Assembly (NCBI RefSeq): GCF_039521745.1
Contig: NZ_BAAACT010000196.1
Direction: 5' to 3' (one strand)
Source: Faecalicatena contorta
GTDB taxonomy: Bacteria; Bacillota; Clostridia; Lachnospirales; Lachnospiraceae
Length of the DNA: 64,000 nt
A program made the translations under genes and the position numbers. Shown here in pieces: positions 1 to 9,771 of this stretch (the first letter of the stretch is position 1; each line of letters starts with the position of its first letter). A model generated the notes under the pieces. It was not told where the DNA came from and ran no database searches. It saw only the letters and a list, made by a program, of their open reading frames with translations.

Positions 1-59
1 TGCACGGTGTAGAGCGGGGGAAAATCCGGAGATGATTTCAAAGGATTACCTATCGCTAT

Positions 60-407
60 TTGGAAGAAAATGAACTGAGTTTTACGCTCTCTAATATCAG
101 CGAGGTGGATGGGGAAGAGGTTGTTCAGGTCTATGTGGAGTTTCCGGATACATCTTGGACCAGTCATCCAAAGCAGGAACTGAAGGCATTTCAGAGAGTA
201 TTTGTACCGGCAGGTATGAGTGTACGGGTTGGGCTTGAACTTACGGACGAGGCATTTGCTTATTACAACACCGGGTTAAAAAAATGGACAGTTGAAGACG
301 GCATTTACCGGATCAAAGTGGGGAGTTCTTCCAGGAAGCATAAACTATGCGTGGAAAAAGAAGTAAAATCAAAGGAATTTATAACAAATGAAGGGCAGTT
401 TATCTGA
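60..407 (+). CDS. C-terminal fragment of a GH3-type beta-glucosidase (Fn3-like domain)
   Basis: The readable protein has the beta-sandwich pattern of the fibronectin-III-like domain that ends many family 3 glycoside hydrolases: EEVVQVYVEF, then KQELKAFQRVFVPAG, then a final DGIYRIKVGSSS strand. Such domains follow the catalytic part of secreted or cytosolic beta-glucosidases. Only this tail is present. The frame stays open upstream to about position 36, but a TGA sits in frame at 33-35, and the only nearby start is a TTG at 60 without a ribosome site. It is therefore either the end of a gene broken by a frameshift near the window edge or a decayed remnant. Domain identity is fairly secure; the start is not. 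Confidence 0.55.
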   Translation: MEENELSFTLSNISEVDGEEVVQVYVEFPDTSWTSHPKQELKAFQRVFVPAGMSVRVGLELTDEAFAYYNTGLKKWTVEDGIYRIKVGSSSRKHKLCVEKEVKSKEFITNEGQFI

Positions 408-611
408 TAAAAAAGGAATTAAAATTGAATGGCGGATTCAAATGATCGAGAGCTTCCGGCAGTACTGAAGATTAAAGATAAAGAGACTGCAAAAAGTGGA
501 AAGGAGGTTTGGAAGAATTAAGTGGTGGTTACAGGCATTGTATTGTGACCAAAATTGCAGTCTGTCTTTTTCTATAAAGGGGTAATAAATCTAAAGGAGG
601 AAGAATTATTC

Positions 612-3600
612 ATGATAAAGGGCAAAAGACACATGAAAATGCTGTCCATGGGGCTGGCAGTATGTATGGCGGCTTCGGCAGCGCTGCCAGCTAAAATGAC
701 GGCAGTAAAAGCAGAGGCTATAAAAGAGGTTACAAACTGGAATGCAATTCAGGAGGTGGTTTCCAGATACTATGGGGAGTGGGAACAACCGTCATACTCC
801 GGATTAAGCAATGGGCAAATGCCGGATACCGCTCTGTTAGGCAACGGAGATATAGGTGTCGCGTCAGGCGGCAACAGTAAAGAAAAGAAGTTTTATGTTT
901 CAAAAGGTGATTTTTGGGCTTATGGAACTTCGCAGGGGTTACATGAACCAGGAATGCTGTCATTAGGAGGGGTTACGATTCGGGAAAAAGAGGAGAAAGA
1001 GTCCGATCTCAATCTGGCATTGAATTACACAAATGTATCTGCAAGCAGTGTGCACGATCAGTTTGGACCAGAGAATGCAGTGAATGGAACCATGACGGAT
1101 GCAAATGATATGTGGTGTACAAAAATCGGCAAGGAACATTGGATAACACTGGAGTTTGAGGCTCCCATTACTTTTTCCCGCTGGGTTGTGAAGTTTGATG
1201 AGGCATTGCGTCCGGGATTGCCGGATATTGGTGCAAATACAGCGAGTGATTTTCAGCTTCAAATTAGTGAAGATGGAGAAGAATGGACAGAGGTATCAAA
1301 TATTACAGAAAACAGAGATGCGGTATTTGATGAGAATCTGGCAGAACCAGTAACGTCAAGGTATGTGCGGATCTATTTTACAAAGCCGACCCAGGAAACT
1401 ACCGCGGATAGTATGCAGAATCCGCGCGCCAGAGTAGCGGAATTTGAACTTTATGCAGAAACAAAAGATCAAGAAGAAAAACGGGAATTGGAGCAGTATG
1501 AAGAGCAGATAGAACCTCAGGAACCGTTTTATGAAAAGCAGGATATACTGAATGCTGAGATCCAGACAAAGCAGGGAATCGCAGGCCTTAATACAGAGAT
1601 GAAAACCTGGCTGGCTTCTGACAGAAACGTCATGGTAACGGAATTAGAGGCAAGAGGAAATAAACCGGCAGACATTGAAGTGGAAACATGGGCGACAAAC
1701 AATGCAGCCAATATCCGGCCGATTACTGCTGCGAATGATGATACAAGCGTGACAGTGACACGCAGTTCTGAGAACCGGCATCCGGATGATCCGGATTCAT
1801 GGACCTCAAAGGCAGCGTTATCTACGACCATAATCGGTGCGGATATAATAGAAGCTGATTCTGATATGACATCCGGAAAAGGATCCTTAAGTTTTAAGTT
1901 ACAGCCGAATGAGAAAGCTTACATCGTAACTGCAGTCGGAGGCGGCGGAAGAACGTATACGAGTGAAGGAACACTTTGGGAAGGTGAGACGGAACCTGAT
2001 GCAGAAGCCCAGGAATTGTTAAGTAAAGTCTCAACTGAGGAGGATGTCCAGGAAATAAATACAGAAAGACAGAATTGGTGGAAGAATTACTGGAGTGCAT
2101 CCTACGTTGATTTTGGAACCGGTGATGAAAAACTGAATCAGATACAGAAATATTATTATGGAGCACAATATATTCTTGGAAGTACTGTCAGGGAAGGAAA
2201 GACAGCGCCGGGACTATATGGGGTATGGCGTGTCAATGATACACCGTATTGGCATGGGGATTACCATATGAATTATAACTTTATGTCAACCTTTTATGGC
2301 GTAAATTCAAGTAACAGAGCAGACTTAAGCCTACCGGCAGCGGAAGCGCTATTTAATTATGTAACCCCTGGTGAAAAACGAGCAGCTTCTACGGAAGAAT
2401 TAAGAGAGATTAATTCTTCTATTGTGGATAAAAACATCGAAGAAGGAGATATTGACCCAGTAAATGGAATTTCTGATGCTATTTTATTTCCGATAGGTAT
2501 TGGCCCATGGGGTTCTGTAACAGACGATAACTATTTGAATGAATGTTTAGGTGCAGGATATAACAGCTACATATTTACACAGTATTATGATTATACACTG
2601 GATGAAAATATTCTGGAACAGGCATATGACTATCTAAAAAAGTGTGCAAATTTTTATGAGGCATGGCTTGTGAAGGAGGATGGGCGGTATAACATGTATG
2701 CAGGTTGGTGTGAAGGATTTCAGGGTAAAAATCCGGCAGTTGAGCTTGCGACCATGCAGAATGTATTTAAGAATGTACTCTCAATGAGTGAAGTATTGAG
2801 GGTAGATGAAGAAAAACGTCTGATATGGGAAGACATTTATGAGGACATTTCTATTAAGCCGACTTGGACCGCGAAGGGGAAAACGGTATATGGTCTGGCA
2901 GAGAAAAGGATAGACGGTTCAGGAGGAGAGACGGACTTTGGCTTGTGGGGACAGCTGTATTCGAATGTTGTTATGTTGGATTACTTCCTGCCGGGTGACG
3001 GTCTTGGCTACTTCTCTTCCCCAGAAGAATTGCAGATTGCAAGAGACACCATTGATACCTTTGAAAGTAATTCGGCAGGAAACACTGCATGGAATAATGC
3101 GAATAACTTCCCGAGAGTTTATCCGGATGCAGTAAAAGCAAGATATGATATTAATCAGGTTGTTGACCATCTGTATCAGAATGTTTCCGGTGGGAAAATG
3201 GCAGCAAATCTCCGGATCGTGGACGGCCAGCATGGCGTGGAAAAATGCGGAACAACAGAAGCAATTAACAGCATGATGCTGGCAAGTGACAAGGGAATCA
3301 CAAAGATTTTTCCTAATTGGTACGCAGATAAAGACGCAAAGTTTGCAAATCTCCGTGCGAAAGGTGCATTTACGGTATCGGCAGAATATGACGGAACTGC
3401 ACAGGAAGCAAATAATATAGTGATCACCAGCGAAAAAGGTGAGACGATGACGCTGGTAACGCCTTGGAGTGAAGGCGCTACTGTACGGGATTCAGCAGGT
3501 AATATTGTGAAAACAGAAGCGGGAACAGTTCCAAACTGGGAAGAAGAAAAAACCATCACATTTGCAACTGCAGCAGGTGAAACCTATACGGTGGAGAAGG

Positions 3601-4721
3601 GGGAGGCGCCGGTTGAGCTAGATTATACTGAGATCGATGAAGCTATCACAGAAGCAGAGGCAATACAGCAGGATGGGTATACACAGGAAAGCTATCAGGC
3701 ACTCCTGGATGCATTAAACAATGCGAAAGATGCGCGCCAGAATGCAGTGAAGCAGGAAGAGCTGAATGAGAAGAAAGATGCGCTCCGAGCGGCAATAGAC
3801 GGCCTAAAAGGAAGCAAGAATGTATTGGAAACCTTCCTGAACAGGGCAAAACAGCATGTGGCAGACGGAGATGTGGACAATCTGGTTGAAACCGTGCAGA
3901 AGCTTTTCGCCGAAGCAATTGCGGAGGGCGAGGCCGTCATGGAAAATGAGAATGCCACGAAGGACGACGTGCTGATGGCAAGCCTGAAGTTGATGAAAGC
4001 GATCCAGGCACTGGAAATGAAGGCTGGAGATAAGGCGGATCTTGGAATGGCATTGGAACTGGCAGGCATGCTTGACCTGACAAAGTATGTTGAGGCCGGA
4101 CAGGCTGAATACCTGGCAGTAAAAGCAGAGGCAGAGCGTGTAATGAATGATGGCGATGCGATGCAGCCGGAGGTTGACGCTGCATGGTCTGCTCTGGTAG
4201 ATACCATGATGAACTTAAGGCTGAAGGCGGACAAGTCCGCACTGGCTGATTTGTTAGAGAGCGTAAAAGACATTGATCTCAGCAAGTTTACAGATCAATC
4301 CGTAAATGTATTTAAGAATGCGCTGAAGAAGGCAAACGAAGTACTGGAGGATGAAACCCTGACTATAGATGGCCAGGCAGAGGTTGATAAGACCGTAAAA
4401 TTACTGGCAGATGCCAGAGACGGTCTAACAGAGAAGAAAGGTTCTGGAGGAGACAAGGACGACAATAACCAGAATAGCGGCGGTCAGAATGGAAATGACC
4501 AAAACGAAAGTGGCCAGAACGGAAATAACGGAAACCAGAACGGCAGCAGCCAGAATGGGAACAAGGGAAATAATCCGAGCGGCAAACAGAATAACGGATC
4601 GGCAAATCAGGGGATTAAGACCGGAGATGCTGCAAGAGTGTTTGTGCCAGCCATCGGGATTCTGCTGAGTTTAGGTGCAGCAGTTGCTGCTGGGGTGATT
4701 TACAGGCGGAAACACAGATAA
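612..4721 (+). CDS. Secreted wall-anchored GH95-like glycosidase with one discoidin domain (paralogue 1 of 3)
   Basis: A protein of 1369 aa. ATG at 612 is chosen because AAAGGAGG lies at 593-600 and a signal peptide follows (residues 1-36, ending near VKAEA). An N-terminal beta part with DTALLGNGDIGV (about 70) is split from the core by one discoidin/CBM32-like domain (about 132-281). The (alpha/alpha)6-type core (about 305-1000) contains DYHMNYNFMST near 550, matching the N-x-N signature region of GH95 enzymes, and a beta region beginning INSMMLAS near 885. FIVAR-type helical repeats (about 1005-1275), an Asn/Gln/Gly-rich linker, IKTGD, a membrane segment and RRKHR end the protein. The extracellular polysaccharide or glycan substrate is unknown. 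Compared with its two neighbours it lacks the second discoidin domain and has a different active-site-region loop (AGWCEGFQGKNP). Family placement is by motif only. Confidence 0.7.
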   Translation: MIKGKRHMKMLSMGLAVCMAASAALPAKMTAVKAEAIKEVTNWNAIQEVVSRYYGEWEQPSYSGLSNGQMPDTALLGNGDIGVASGGNSKEKKFYVSKGDFWAYGTSQGLHEPGMLSLGGVTIREKEEKESDLNLALNYTNVSASSVHDQFGPENAVNGTMTDANDMWCTKIGKEHWITLEFEAPITFSRWVVKFDEALRPGLPDIGANTASDFQLQISEDGEEWTEVSNITENRDAVFDENLAEPVTSRYVRIYFTKPTQETTADSMQNPRARVAEFELYAETKDQEEKRELEQYEEQIEPQEPFYEKQDILNAEIQTKQGIAGLNTEMKTWLASDRNVMVTELEARGNKPADIEVETWATNNAANIRPITAANDDTSVTVTRSSENRHPDDPDSWTSKAALSTTIIGADIIEADSDMTSGKGSLSFKLQPNEKAYIVTAVGGGGRTYTSEGTLWEGETEPDAEAQELLSKVSTEEDVQEINTERQNWWKNYWSASYVDFGTGDEKLNQIQKYYYGAQYILGSTVREGKTAPGLYGVWRVNDTPYWHGDYHMNYNFMSTFYGVNSSNRADLSLPAAEALFNYVTPGEKRAASTEELREINSSIVDKNIEEGDIDPVNGISDAILFPIGIGPWGSVTDDNYLNECLGAGYNSYIFTQYYDYTLDENILEQAYDYLKKCANFYEAWLVKEDGRYNMYAGWCEGFQGKNPAVELATMQNVFKNVLSMSEVLRVDEEKRLIWEDIYEDISIKPTWTAKGKTVYGLAEKRIDGSGGETDFGLWGQLYSNVVMLDYFLPGDGLGYFSSPEELQIARDTIDTFESNSAGNTAWNNANNFPRVYPDAVKARYDINQVVDHLYQNVSGGKMAANLRIVDGQHGVEKCGTTEAINSMMLASDKGITKIFPNWYADKDAKFANLRAKGAFTVSAEYDGTAQEANNIVITSEKGETMTLVTPWSEGATVRDSAGNIVKTEAGTVPNWEEEKTITFATAAGETYTVEKGEAPVELDYTEIDEAITEAEAIQQDGYTQESYQALLDALNNAKDARQNAVKQEELNEKKDALRAAIDGLKGSKNVLETFLNRAKQHVADGDVDNLVETVQKLFAEAIAEGEAVMENENATKDDVLMASLKLMKAIQALEMKAGDKADLGMALELAGMLDLTKYVEAGQAEYLAVKAEAERVMNDGDAMQPEVDAAWSALVDTMMNLRLKADKSALADLLESVKDIDLSKFTDQSVNVFKNALKKANEVLEDETLTIDGQAEVDKTVKLLADARDGLTEKKGSGGDKDDNNQNSGGQNGNDQNESGQNGNNGNQNGSSQNGNKGNNPSGKQNNGSANQGIKTGDAARVFVPAIGILLSLGAAVAAGVIYRRKHR

Positions 4722-4822
4722 TAAGGGTATGGAAAACCAAAATAAGTGAACCAACTGCTAAAAAATTCCACCCAGAATTAAAAGGGCATTGATTATAATT
4801 TATACTAACAGACAACGGAACG

Positions 4823-4853
4823 AAGGTCCGCCGCAATTGTGGCGGATCTTTTT
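4823..4853 (+). terminator. Rho-independent terminator after GH95-like paralogue 1
   Basis: Arms around 4824-4832 (AGGTCCGCC) and 4841-4849 (GGCGGATCT) pair, with a short loop, and are followed by a T run. It separates paralogue 1 from paralogue 2, so the second gene probably has its own promoter. Confidence 0.75.
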
Positions 4854-5121
4854 GAAAAATAGAAATAAAATAAGAATTCCATATATGCAAGTTGATCGGA
4901 AGGAAAAGAAAAGGGTGGAGTATTTGCTGTAAAAACCAGAAAGGAGGTTACTAAATGGTCAGCCGGTCAGAGACAAAATGAGAGAGTCAAGGCTGAGGTT
5001 TTCAAAGCAATCCACTTTTTTATAAAGCTCAGCCAAAGGGCATTACGTAATATATGCCCTGCGGGTGGGGCTGTGGTTATGCAGCAGAATAAAGTGTGAG
5101 AAACATTGCAGGAGGAAGGGA
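4854..5121 (+). other. Leader region of GH95-like paralogue 2 with two short inverted repeats
   Basis: The 400-base gap between paralogues 1 and 2 holds the terminator at 4823-4853 and then this leader. A GGCTGAG/CTCAGCC pair spans about 4990-5033, and GGGCAT/ATGCCC spans about 5037-5060, so the leader RNA may fold. I found no convincing -35/-10 pair and no known riboswitch. Confidence 0.35.
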
Positions 5122-8100
5122 ATGAATAAAAGGAAAGCACTAACAAAGACGGCAGCGGCGGCTATGGCCTGCTGTATGCTGGGAAGTACAGCCTTTTCCG
5201 GCGCAGGAATCAGTACAGTCCGCGCTGAAGGAGAGGGGGATGCACAATGGAATGAAATTCAGTCAATCGTATCCCGCTATTATGGGGAATGGAATGACAC
5301 CAATTACAGCGGCGCTATCTCAGATCACATACCAGATACAGCGCTGCTTGGAAATGGCGATGTTGGCATTACATCCGCCGGAAGTGGAAATGAGAAAAGC
5401 TTTTACATTTCCAAAGGAGATTTTTGGACGTATGAAGGAACGCCTCTCACAATTGGCAAGGTGAGAATCGGCGCCAGAGAGCAGGTGGTGGAGGAAGAGA
5501 CAGGGAATCTTGCACCTTCATATAAAACGGTAACTGTGAGCAGTAAAGATATAAGCCCGGATTTTAAACCAGAGGATGCGGTCAGTGGTAAGGCGGAACA
5601 AAATAGCAATGGTTACGGATGGGTGTCCAGTATTCCTGCCTGGGGAGATCAGGACAGCAACGATTACTGGATACAGCTTGAGTTTGAGAATCCCATTACG
5701 ATTGGAAGATGGGCGGCAAAATGGGACGGATATGTACGGCCTGGCCAGGAACAAAATAATCCCAAAAGCTTTACCCTGCAGATCAGCGATACCGGAGAGG
5801 AGTGGCAGGACGCAGATCAGGTGGAGGATAATACAGAAAGTGTTACGGATAGAAATCTGGAAGCGGCTGTAACTGCAAAATACGTAAGGCTTCATATACC
5901 ATATCCGGAACAGAATGACGGCGACTATGCCCGCGCAAGAGTCGGACAGTTTGAATTGTATACAGAGCCAAAAGAGGCAGCAGCAGAAACTTCAGATAAT
6001 CTGGCGTTTCATAAACCGGTAAAGGTATGTTCTTCTTTTACCGACCAGGGAGTCTTATATCCGGGAGAAAACATTGTAGATGGAAAAGATTCTACAAAAT
6101 GGTGTTCACTGCATGATGATGAATCTACTCATTGGGCAATTATTGATCTCGAAGCAGTACAGAATATAAGCTATTATACTCTGGTGCATTCAGGAATTGT
6201 TGGAGAAACTCAGCATAATACGGTTGATTACCAGCTCCAGTATCTGGATTCGGCAGAGGAAGAATGGGAAACGATCGAAACTCTGGATAACAGCCTCTGG
6301 AAGGATATGGATGCGGTGACAGGCAATACGGCCACGGTTACCGGCAAGGTTCTTGAGAATCCAGTCAGTGCAAGGTATATCCGTCTGTATATTACAAATC
6401 CTGCGCCGGCAAATAAAGCAGCTAGAATTCATGAATTGGATTTAAGAGAAACAGCACCCGCTGCATTTTATGAGAAGCAGGATATTCTAAATGCAGAAAT
6501 CCAGACAACCCAGGAGCTGTCGAAGGTTCCGACAGAGATGAAGACCTGGTTATCTTCCGACAAAAATATTATGGTAACGGAGCTTAAGTCAAATGGAAAT
6601 GAAGATGCAGCATTTCAGGTAGAAACATCTGCAAGTGACAAGGATAAAGCTAATACTCCGATTACTGCAGAGAATACGGCTGACAGTGTGACCGTTACCC
6701 GTTCAACCAGAAACAAAGCACCGGATAATCCACAGTCTCATGTGTCAAAAGCAGCATTGTCCACAAAGATTATTGGTGCGGATGATATCACGGCTGCTTC
6801 TGATCACGAAGCAGGAAAAGGAACGCTGGAATTCACCCTAAAGGCAGGGGAGACAGTATACATCGTGACCTCAGTTGGAGGCGGCGGCAGAACGTACCAC
6901 AACGATATGACATTATGGGAAGGCGCTGCGGAACCGGCTGCAGATGCACAGGAACTGCTGGACAGTGTTGCAGATGAAGGTGCAGTGGCAGCATTAAACG
7001 ATGCGCGGAAATCATGGTGGAAAGATTTTTGGAGTGCATCCTATGTTGATTTGGGAACAGAGGATGAAAACCTCTCCAAGGTTCAAAAATACTATTACGG
7101 TGCCCAGTATCTGCTGGGAAGCTCAACAAAAGAAGGTAAAGTTGCACCGGGAATCTATGCGCTGTGGCATACAACAGATTCCGGTTGGTGGAATTCCGAC
7201 TATCATCTGAATTACAACTTTATGTCAGCATTTTATGGCGCCAATTCAAGCAACAGGACAGAGCTCTCCTTACCGGGAATCGAGGCACTGCTGGGATTTG
7301 TGCCGGAAGGGCAGAGGCGCGCAGGTTCCGTGGAGGAACTGAAAAGAATCAAGGCGGATTTTGTAGAGGCGAAGATTGCCAAAGGCGATATCGATCCGGA
7401 AAAAGGAATAGAGAATGCATTACTTTATCCTGTAGGAATCGGGCCCTGGGGCATGACGCTTGATAATAACTATCACAATGAGGCGCTGAATGCCTCGTAC
7501 AATTCGTATCTGTTTACACAGTATTATGACTATACCATGGATGATGAGTTCCTGACAGATCATATGTATGATTACTTGAAGCAATGTGTGGCATTTTATG
7601 AGTCATGGCTGGAAAAAGAGGGCGAAGAATATGTATTGTATGCGGGATATAATGAAGGATCCTGGGCAAAGAACCCGGCAGTAGAACTTGCATCATTAAA
7701 GCACTGTCTGAAAAGCCTTATTCATGCGAGCGAGGTCTTAGGAAGAGATGCAGATAAGAGAGAAGAATGGAAAGAAATCTATCATGGCTTAAGTGCACAG
7801 CCCACAACTGTGGTCAATGGAAAAACAGTACTTGCACTGGGGGAAAAACAATGGAACGGAAACGCCTGGACAGACCTTCCAAGCCCGATTCCGGGAGACG
7901 GAAATGCACTTCCTCTTGATGCAATGATACCTGGCGGTGTTTATACCTATTATTCATCTCCTGAGGATCTGCAAATGGTGAGGGATACCATTGATGTATT
8001 TTCAGAGAGGGGAGCCTGGTCACAGGCAAATAACTTCCCGAGGCTGTTTCCGGAGGCTGTAAAAGCCAGATATGATATTCATACAGTGATAACAAAGCTT

Positions 8101-9615
8101 GTTGATGTTATTAACGGACAGATGCAGGCGAATCTGAGAATAAAAGATGGAATGCATGGTATTGAAAAATCCGGTTCAACGGAAACAATTAACAGCATGA
8201 TGCTGATCAGTGATGAAGGCATAACAAAGATTTTCCCGAACTGGTATGCGGATAAGAACGCGAAGTTTGCACACCTTCGTGCAAAAGGCGCATTTACAGT
8301 GTCAGCAGAATATGATGGAAGCGCGCAGGAAGCAAAGAATGTTGTGATTACCAGTGAAAAGGGAAAAACAATGACCTTAGTATCACCATGGGCTGAAGGC
8401 GCAACAGTACGTGATTCCTCGGGTAATATTGTGAAAACAAAAGCGGGGACAGTTCCGGACTGGGAAGACGAAAAAACAATCACATTTGATACTACAGCAG
8501 GAGAAACATATACGGTAGAAAAAGGTGGGGCCCCGGTTGAACTGGATTATACCGGAATCGATAAAGTAATCGAAGAAGCAGAAGCGATCCAACAGGATGG
8601 ATACACGCCGGAAAGCTATCAGGTACTGCAGGATGCATTGAACAGTGCGAAGGACGCTCGCAGGAATGCATCGGCTCAGGAAGAGCTGAATCAGCAAAAA
8701 GACGCACTACGCACGGCAATCGACGGCTTAAAAGGAAGCAAGAATGTATTGGAAACCTTACTGAAAAGAGCAAAACAGCATGTTGCAGATGGAGATGTAA
8801 AAGGTTTGGTTGAATCTGTGCAGAAGCTTTTCACTGAAGCAATATCCAAGGGTGAAGCAGTTATGAATAATGAGAATGCTACAAAAGATGATGTACTGAA
8901 AGCAAGTTTGAAATTGATGAAGGCGATTCAGGCATTGGATATGAAAGCAGGAGATAAGGCGGATCTTGGAATGGCATTAGAACTGACAGGTATGATTGAC
9001 CTTACAAAGTATGTTGAGGCCGGACAGGCAGAATATCTGGCGGCAAAAGCAGAAGCTGACCGAGTGATGGAAGACGGTGATGCGATGCAGCCGGAGGTTG
9101 ACGCCGTATGGTCTGCTCTGGTGGATACTATGATGAACTTAAGGCTGAAGGCGGACAAATCCGCGCTGGCTGATTTGTTGGACAGCGTCAGGGATCTTGA
9201 CCTGAATAAGTATACCAATAAAACGGCTGCAGCCTATAGAGATGCGCTGGAGGCAGCGGTGGCTGTCATGGAAGATGATACGCTGTCCGAAGAGGACCAG
9301 ACAAAAGTGGATGAAGCGGTGATGAAACTTATGCTTGCTAAGGATGATCTGAAAGAAAAAGAAGCCGGCGGAAGCACCAACGGCGGAGATAATAATGGCG
9401 GAAACACCAGCGGCGGAGATAATAATGGCGGAAATAAAAACGGCGGAAACACGAACGGTGGAAACCAAAATGCCGGAAACGGAAGCCTTAAGGGGAACGG
9501 GTCTATAAAGACAGGTGATACGGCAGCTTTGCTCATGCCGATATTAGGTATTCTGATGAGCTTAGGTGCGGCAGTTGTTATAGGAGTTGCTGCCTTTAAA
9601 ACAAAACGCAGATAA
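5122..9615 (+). CDS. Secreted wall-anchored GH95-like glycosidase with two discoidin domains (paralogue 2 of 3)
   Basis: A protein of 1497 aa. ATG at 5122 follows GGAGGAAGGG (5111-5120) and begins a normal signal peptide ending near STVRAEG. Two discoidin/CBM32-like domains (about 128-282 and 292-443) are inserted between the N-terminal LLGNGDVGI strand and the catalytic core (about 452-1130). DYHLNYNFMS near 692 and YAGYNEGSWAKNPAVELA match the GH95-like core. FIVAR-type repeats (about 1140-1415), a linker built from NGG/GGN units, IKTGD near 1461, a membrane segment and KTKRR follow. The FIVAR part is almost the same as in the two neighbours while the discoidin domains differ, suggesting tandem duplication with later divergence or recombination. 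Substrate unknown; extracellular glycan binding and hydrolysis are inferred. Confidence 0.72.
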   Translation: MNKRKALTKTAAAAMACCMLGSTAFSGAGISTVRAEGEGDAQWNEIQSIVSRYYGEWNDTNYSGAISDHIPDTALLGNGDVGITSAGSGNEKSFYISKGDFWTYEGTPLTIGKVRIGAREQVVEEETGNLAPSYKTVTVSSKDISPDFKPEDAVSGKAEQNSNGYGWVSSIPAWGDQDSNDYWIQLEFENPITIGRWAAKWDGYVRPGQEQNNPKSFTLQISDTGEEWQDADQVEDNTESVTDRNLEAAVTAKYVRLHIPYPEQNDGDYARARVGQFELYTEPKEAAAETSDNLAFHKPVKVCSSFTDQGVLYPGENIVDGKDSTKWCSLHDDESTHWAIIDLEAVQNISYYTLVHSGIVGETQHNTVDYQLQYLDSAEEEWETIETLDNSLWKDMDAVTGNTATVTGKVLENPVSARYIRLYITNPAPANKAARIHELDLRETAPAAFYEKQDILNAEIQTTQELSKVPTEMKTWLSSDKNIMVTELKSNGNEDAAFQVETSASDKDKANTPITAENTADSVTVTRSTRNKAPDNPQSHVSKAALSTKIIGADDITAASDHEAGKGTLEFTLKAGETVYIVTSVGGGGRTYHNDMTLWEGAAEPAADAQELLDSVADEGAVAALNDARKSWWKDFWSASYVDLGTEDENLSKVQKYYYGAQYLLGSSTKEGKVAPGIYALWHTTDSGWWNSDYHLNYNFMSAFYGANSSNRTELSLPGIEALLGFVPEGQRRAGSVEELKRIKADFVEAKIAKGDIDPEKGIENALLYPVGIGPWGMTLDNNYHNEALNASYNSYLFTQYYDYTMDDEFLTDHMYDYLKQCVAFYESWLEKEGEEYVLYAGYNEGSWAKNPAVELASLKHCLKSLIHASEVLGRDADKREEWKEIYHGLSAQPTTVVNGKTVLALGEKQWNGNAWTDLPSPIPGDGNALPLDAMIPGGVYTYYSSPEDLQMVRDTIDVFSERGAWSQANNFPRLFPEAVKARYDIHTVITKLVDVINGQMQANLRIKDGMHGIEKSGSTETINSMMLISDEGITKIFPNWYADKNAKFAHLRAKGAFTVSAEYDGSAQEAKNVVITSEKGKTMTLVSPWAEGATVRDSSGNIVKTKAGTVPDWEDEKTITFDTTAGETYTVEKGGAPVELDYTGIDKVIEEAEAIQQDGYTPESYQVLQDALNSAKDARRNASAQEELNQQKDALRTAIDGLKGSKNVLETLLKRAKQHVADGDVKGLVESVQKLFTEAISKGEAVMNNENATKDDVLKASLKLMKAIQALDMKAGDKADLGMALELTGMIDLTKYVEAGQAEYLAAKAEADRVMEDGDAMQPEVDAVWSALVDTMMNLRLKADKSALADLLDSVRDLDLNKYTNKTAAAYRDALEAAVAVMEDDTLSEEDQTKVDEAVMKLMLAKDDLKEKEAGGSTNGGDNNGGNTSGGDNNGGNKNGGNTNGGNQNAGNGSLKGNGSIKTGDTAALLMPILGILMSLGAAVVIGVAAFKTKRR

Positions 9616-9674
9616 GGCATCTATGCAGCCTGGAGTGTGTTTGATAATTCAATCAACATTTTCAATCGTTATTT

Positions 9675-9742
9675 TGGGCTTTGCGACAGAAAATATCATA
9701 AGCACTGAAAAGGAGGCAGTGTAATATTTTGTACAAAGCCCT
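9675..9742 (+). other. Inverted repeat in the leader between GH95-like paralogues 2 and 3
   Basis: GGGCTTTG near 9675 can pair with CAAAGCCC near 9735, enclosing a small CACTG/CAGTG hairpin. No terminator is visible here, so paralogues 2 and 3 may be cotranscribed and this fold could tune expression of the third gene. Confidence 0.35.
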
Positions 9743-9771
9743 GAATGAAATATACTATTTGGAGGAAGAGG

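Noticed and set aside
429..521. A 30-codon ATG frame (MADSNDRELPAVLK...) between the GH3 tail and the first glycosidase gene
   Set aside because: No clear ribosome site and no recognisable family; could be a remnant but cannot be supported.
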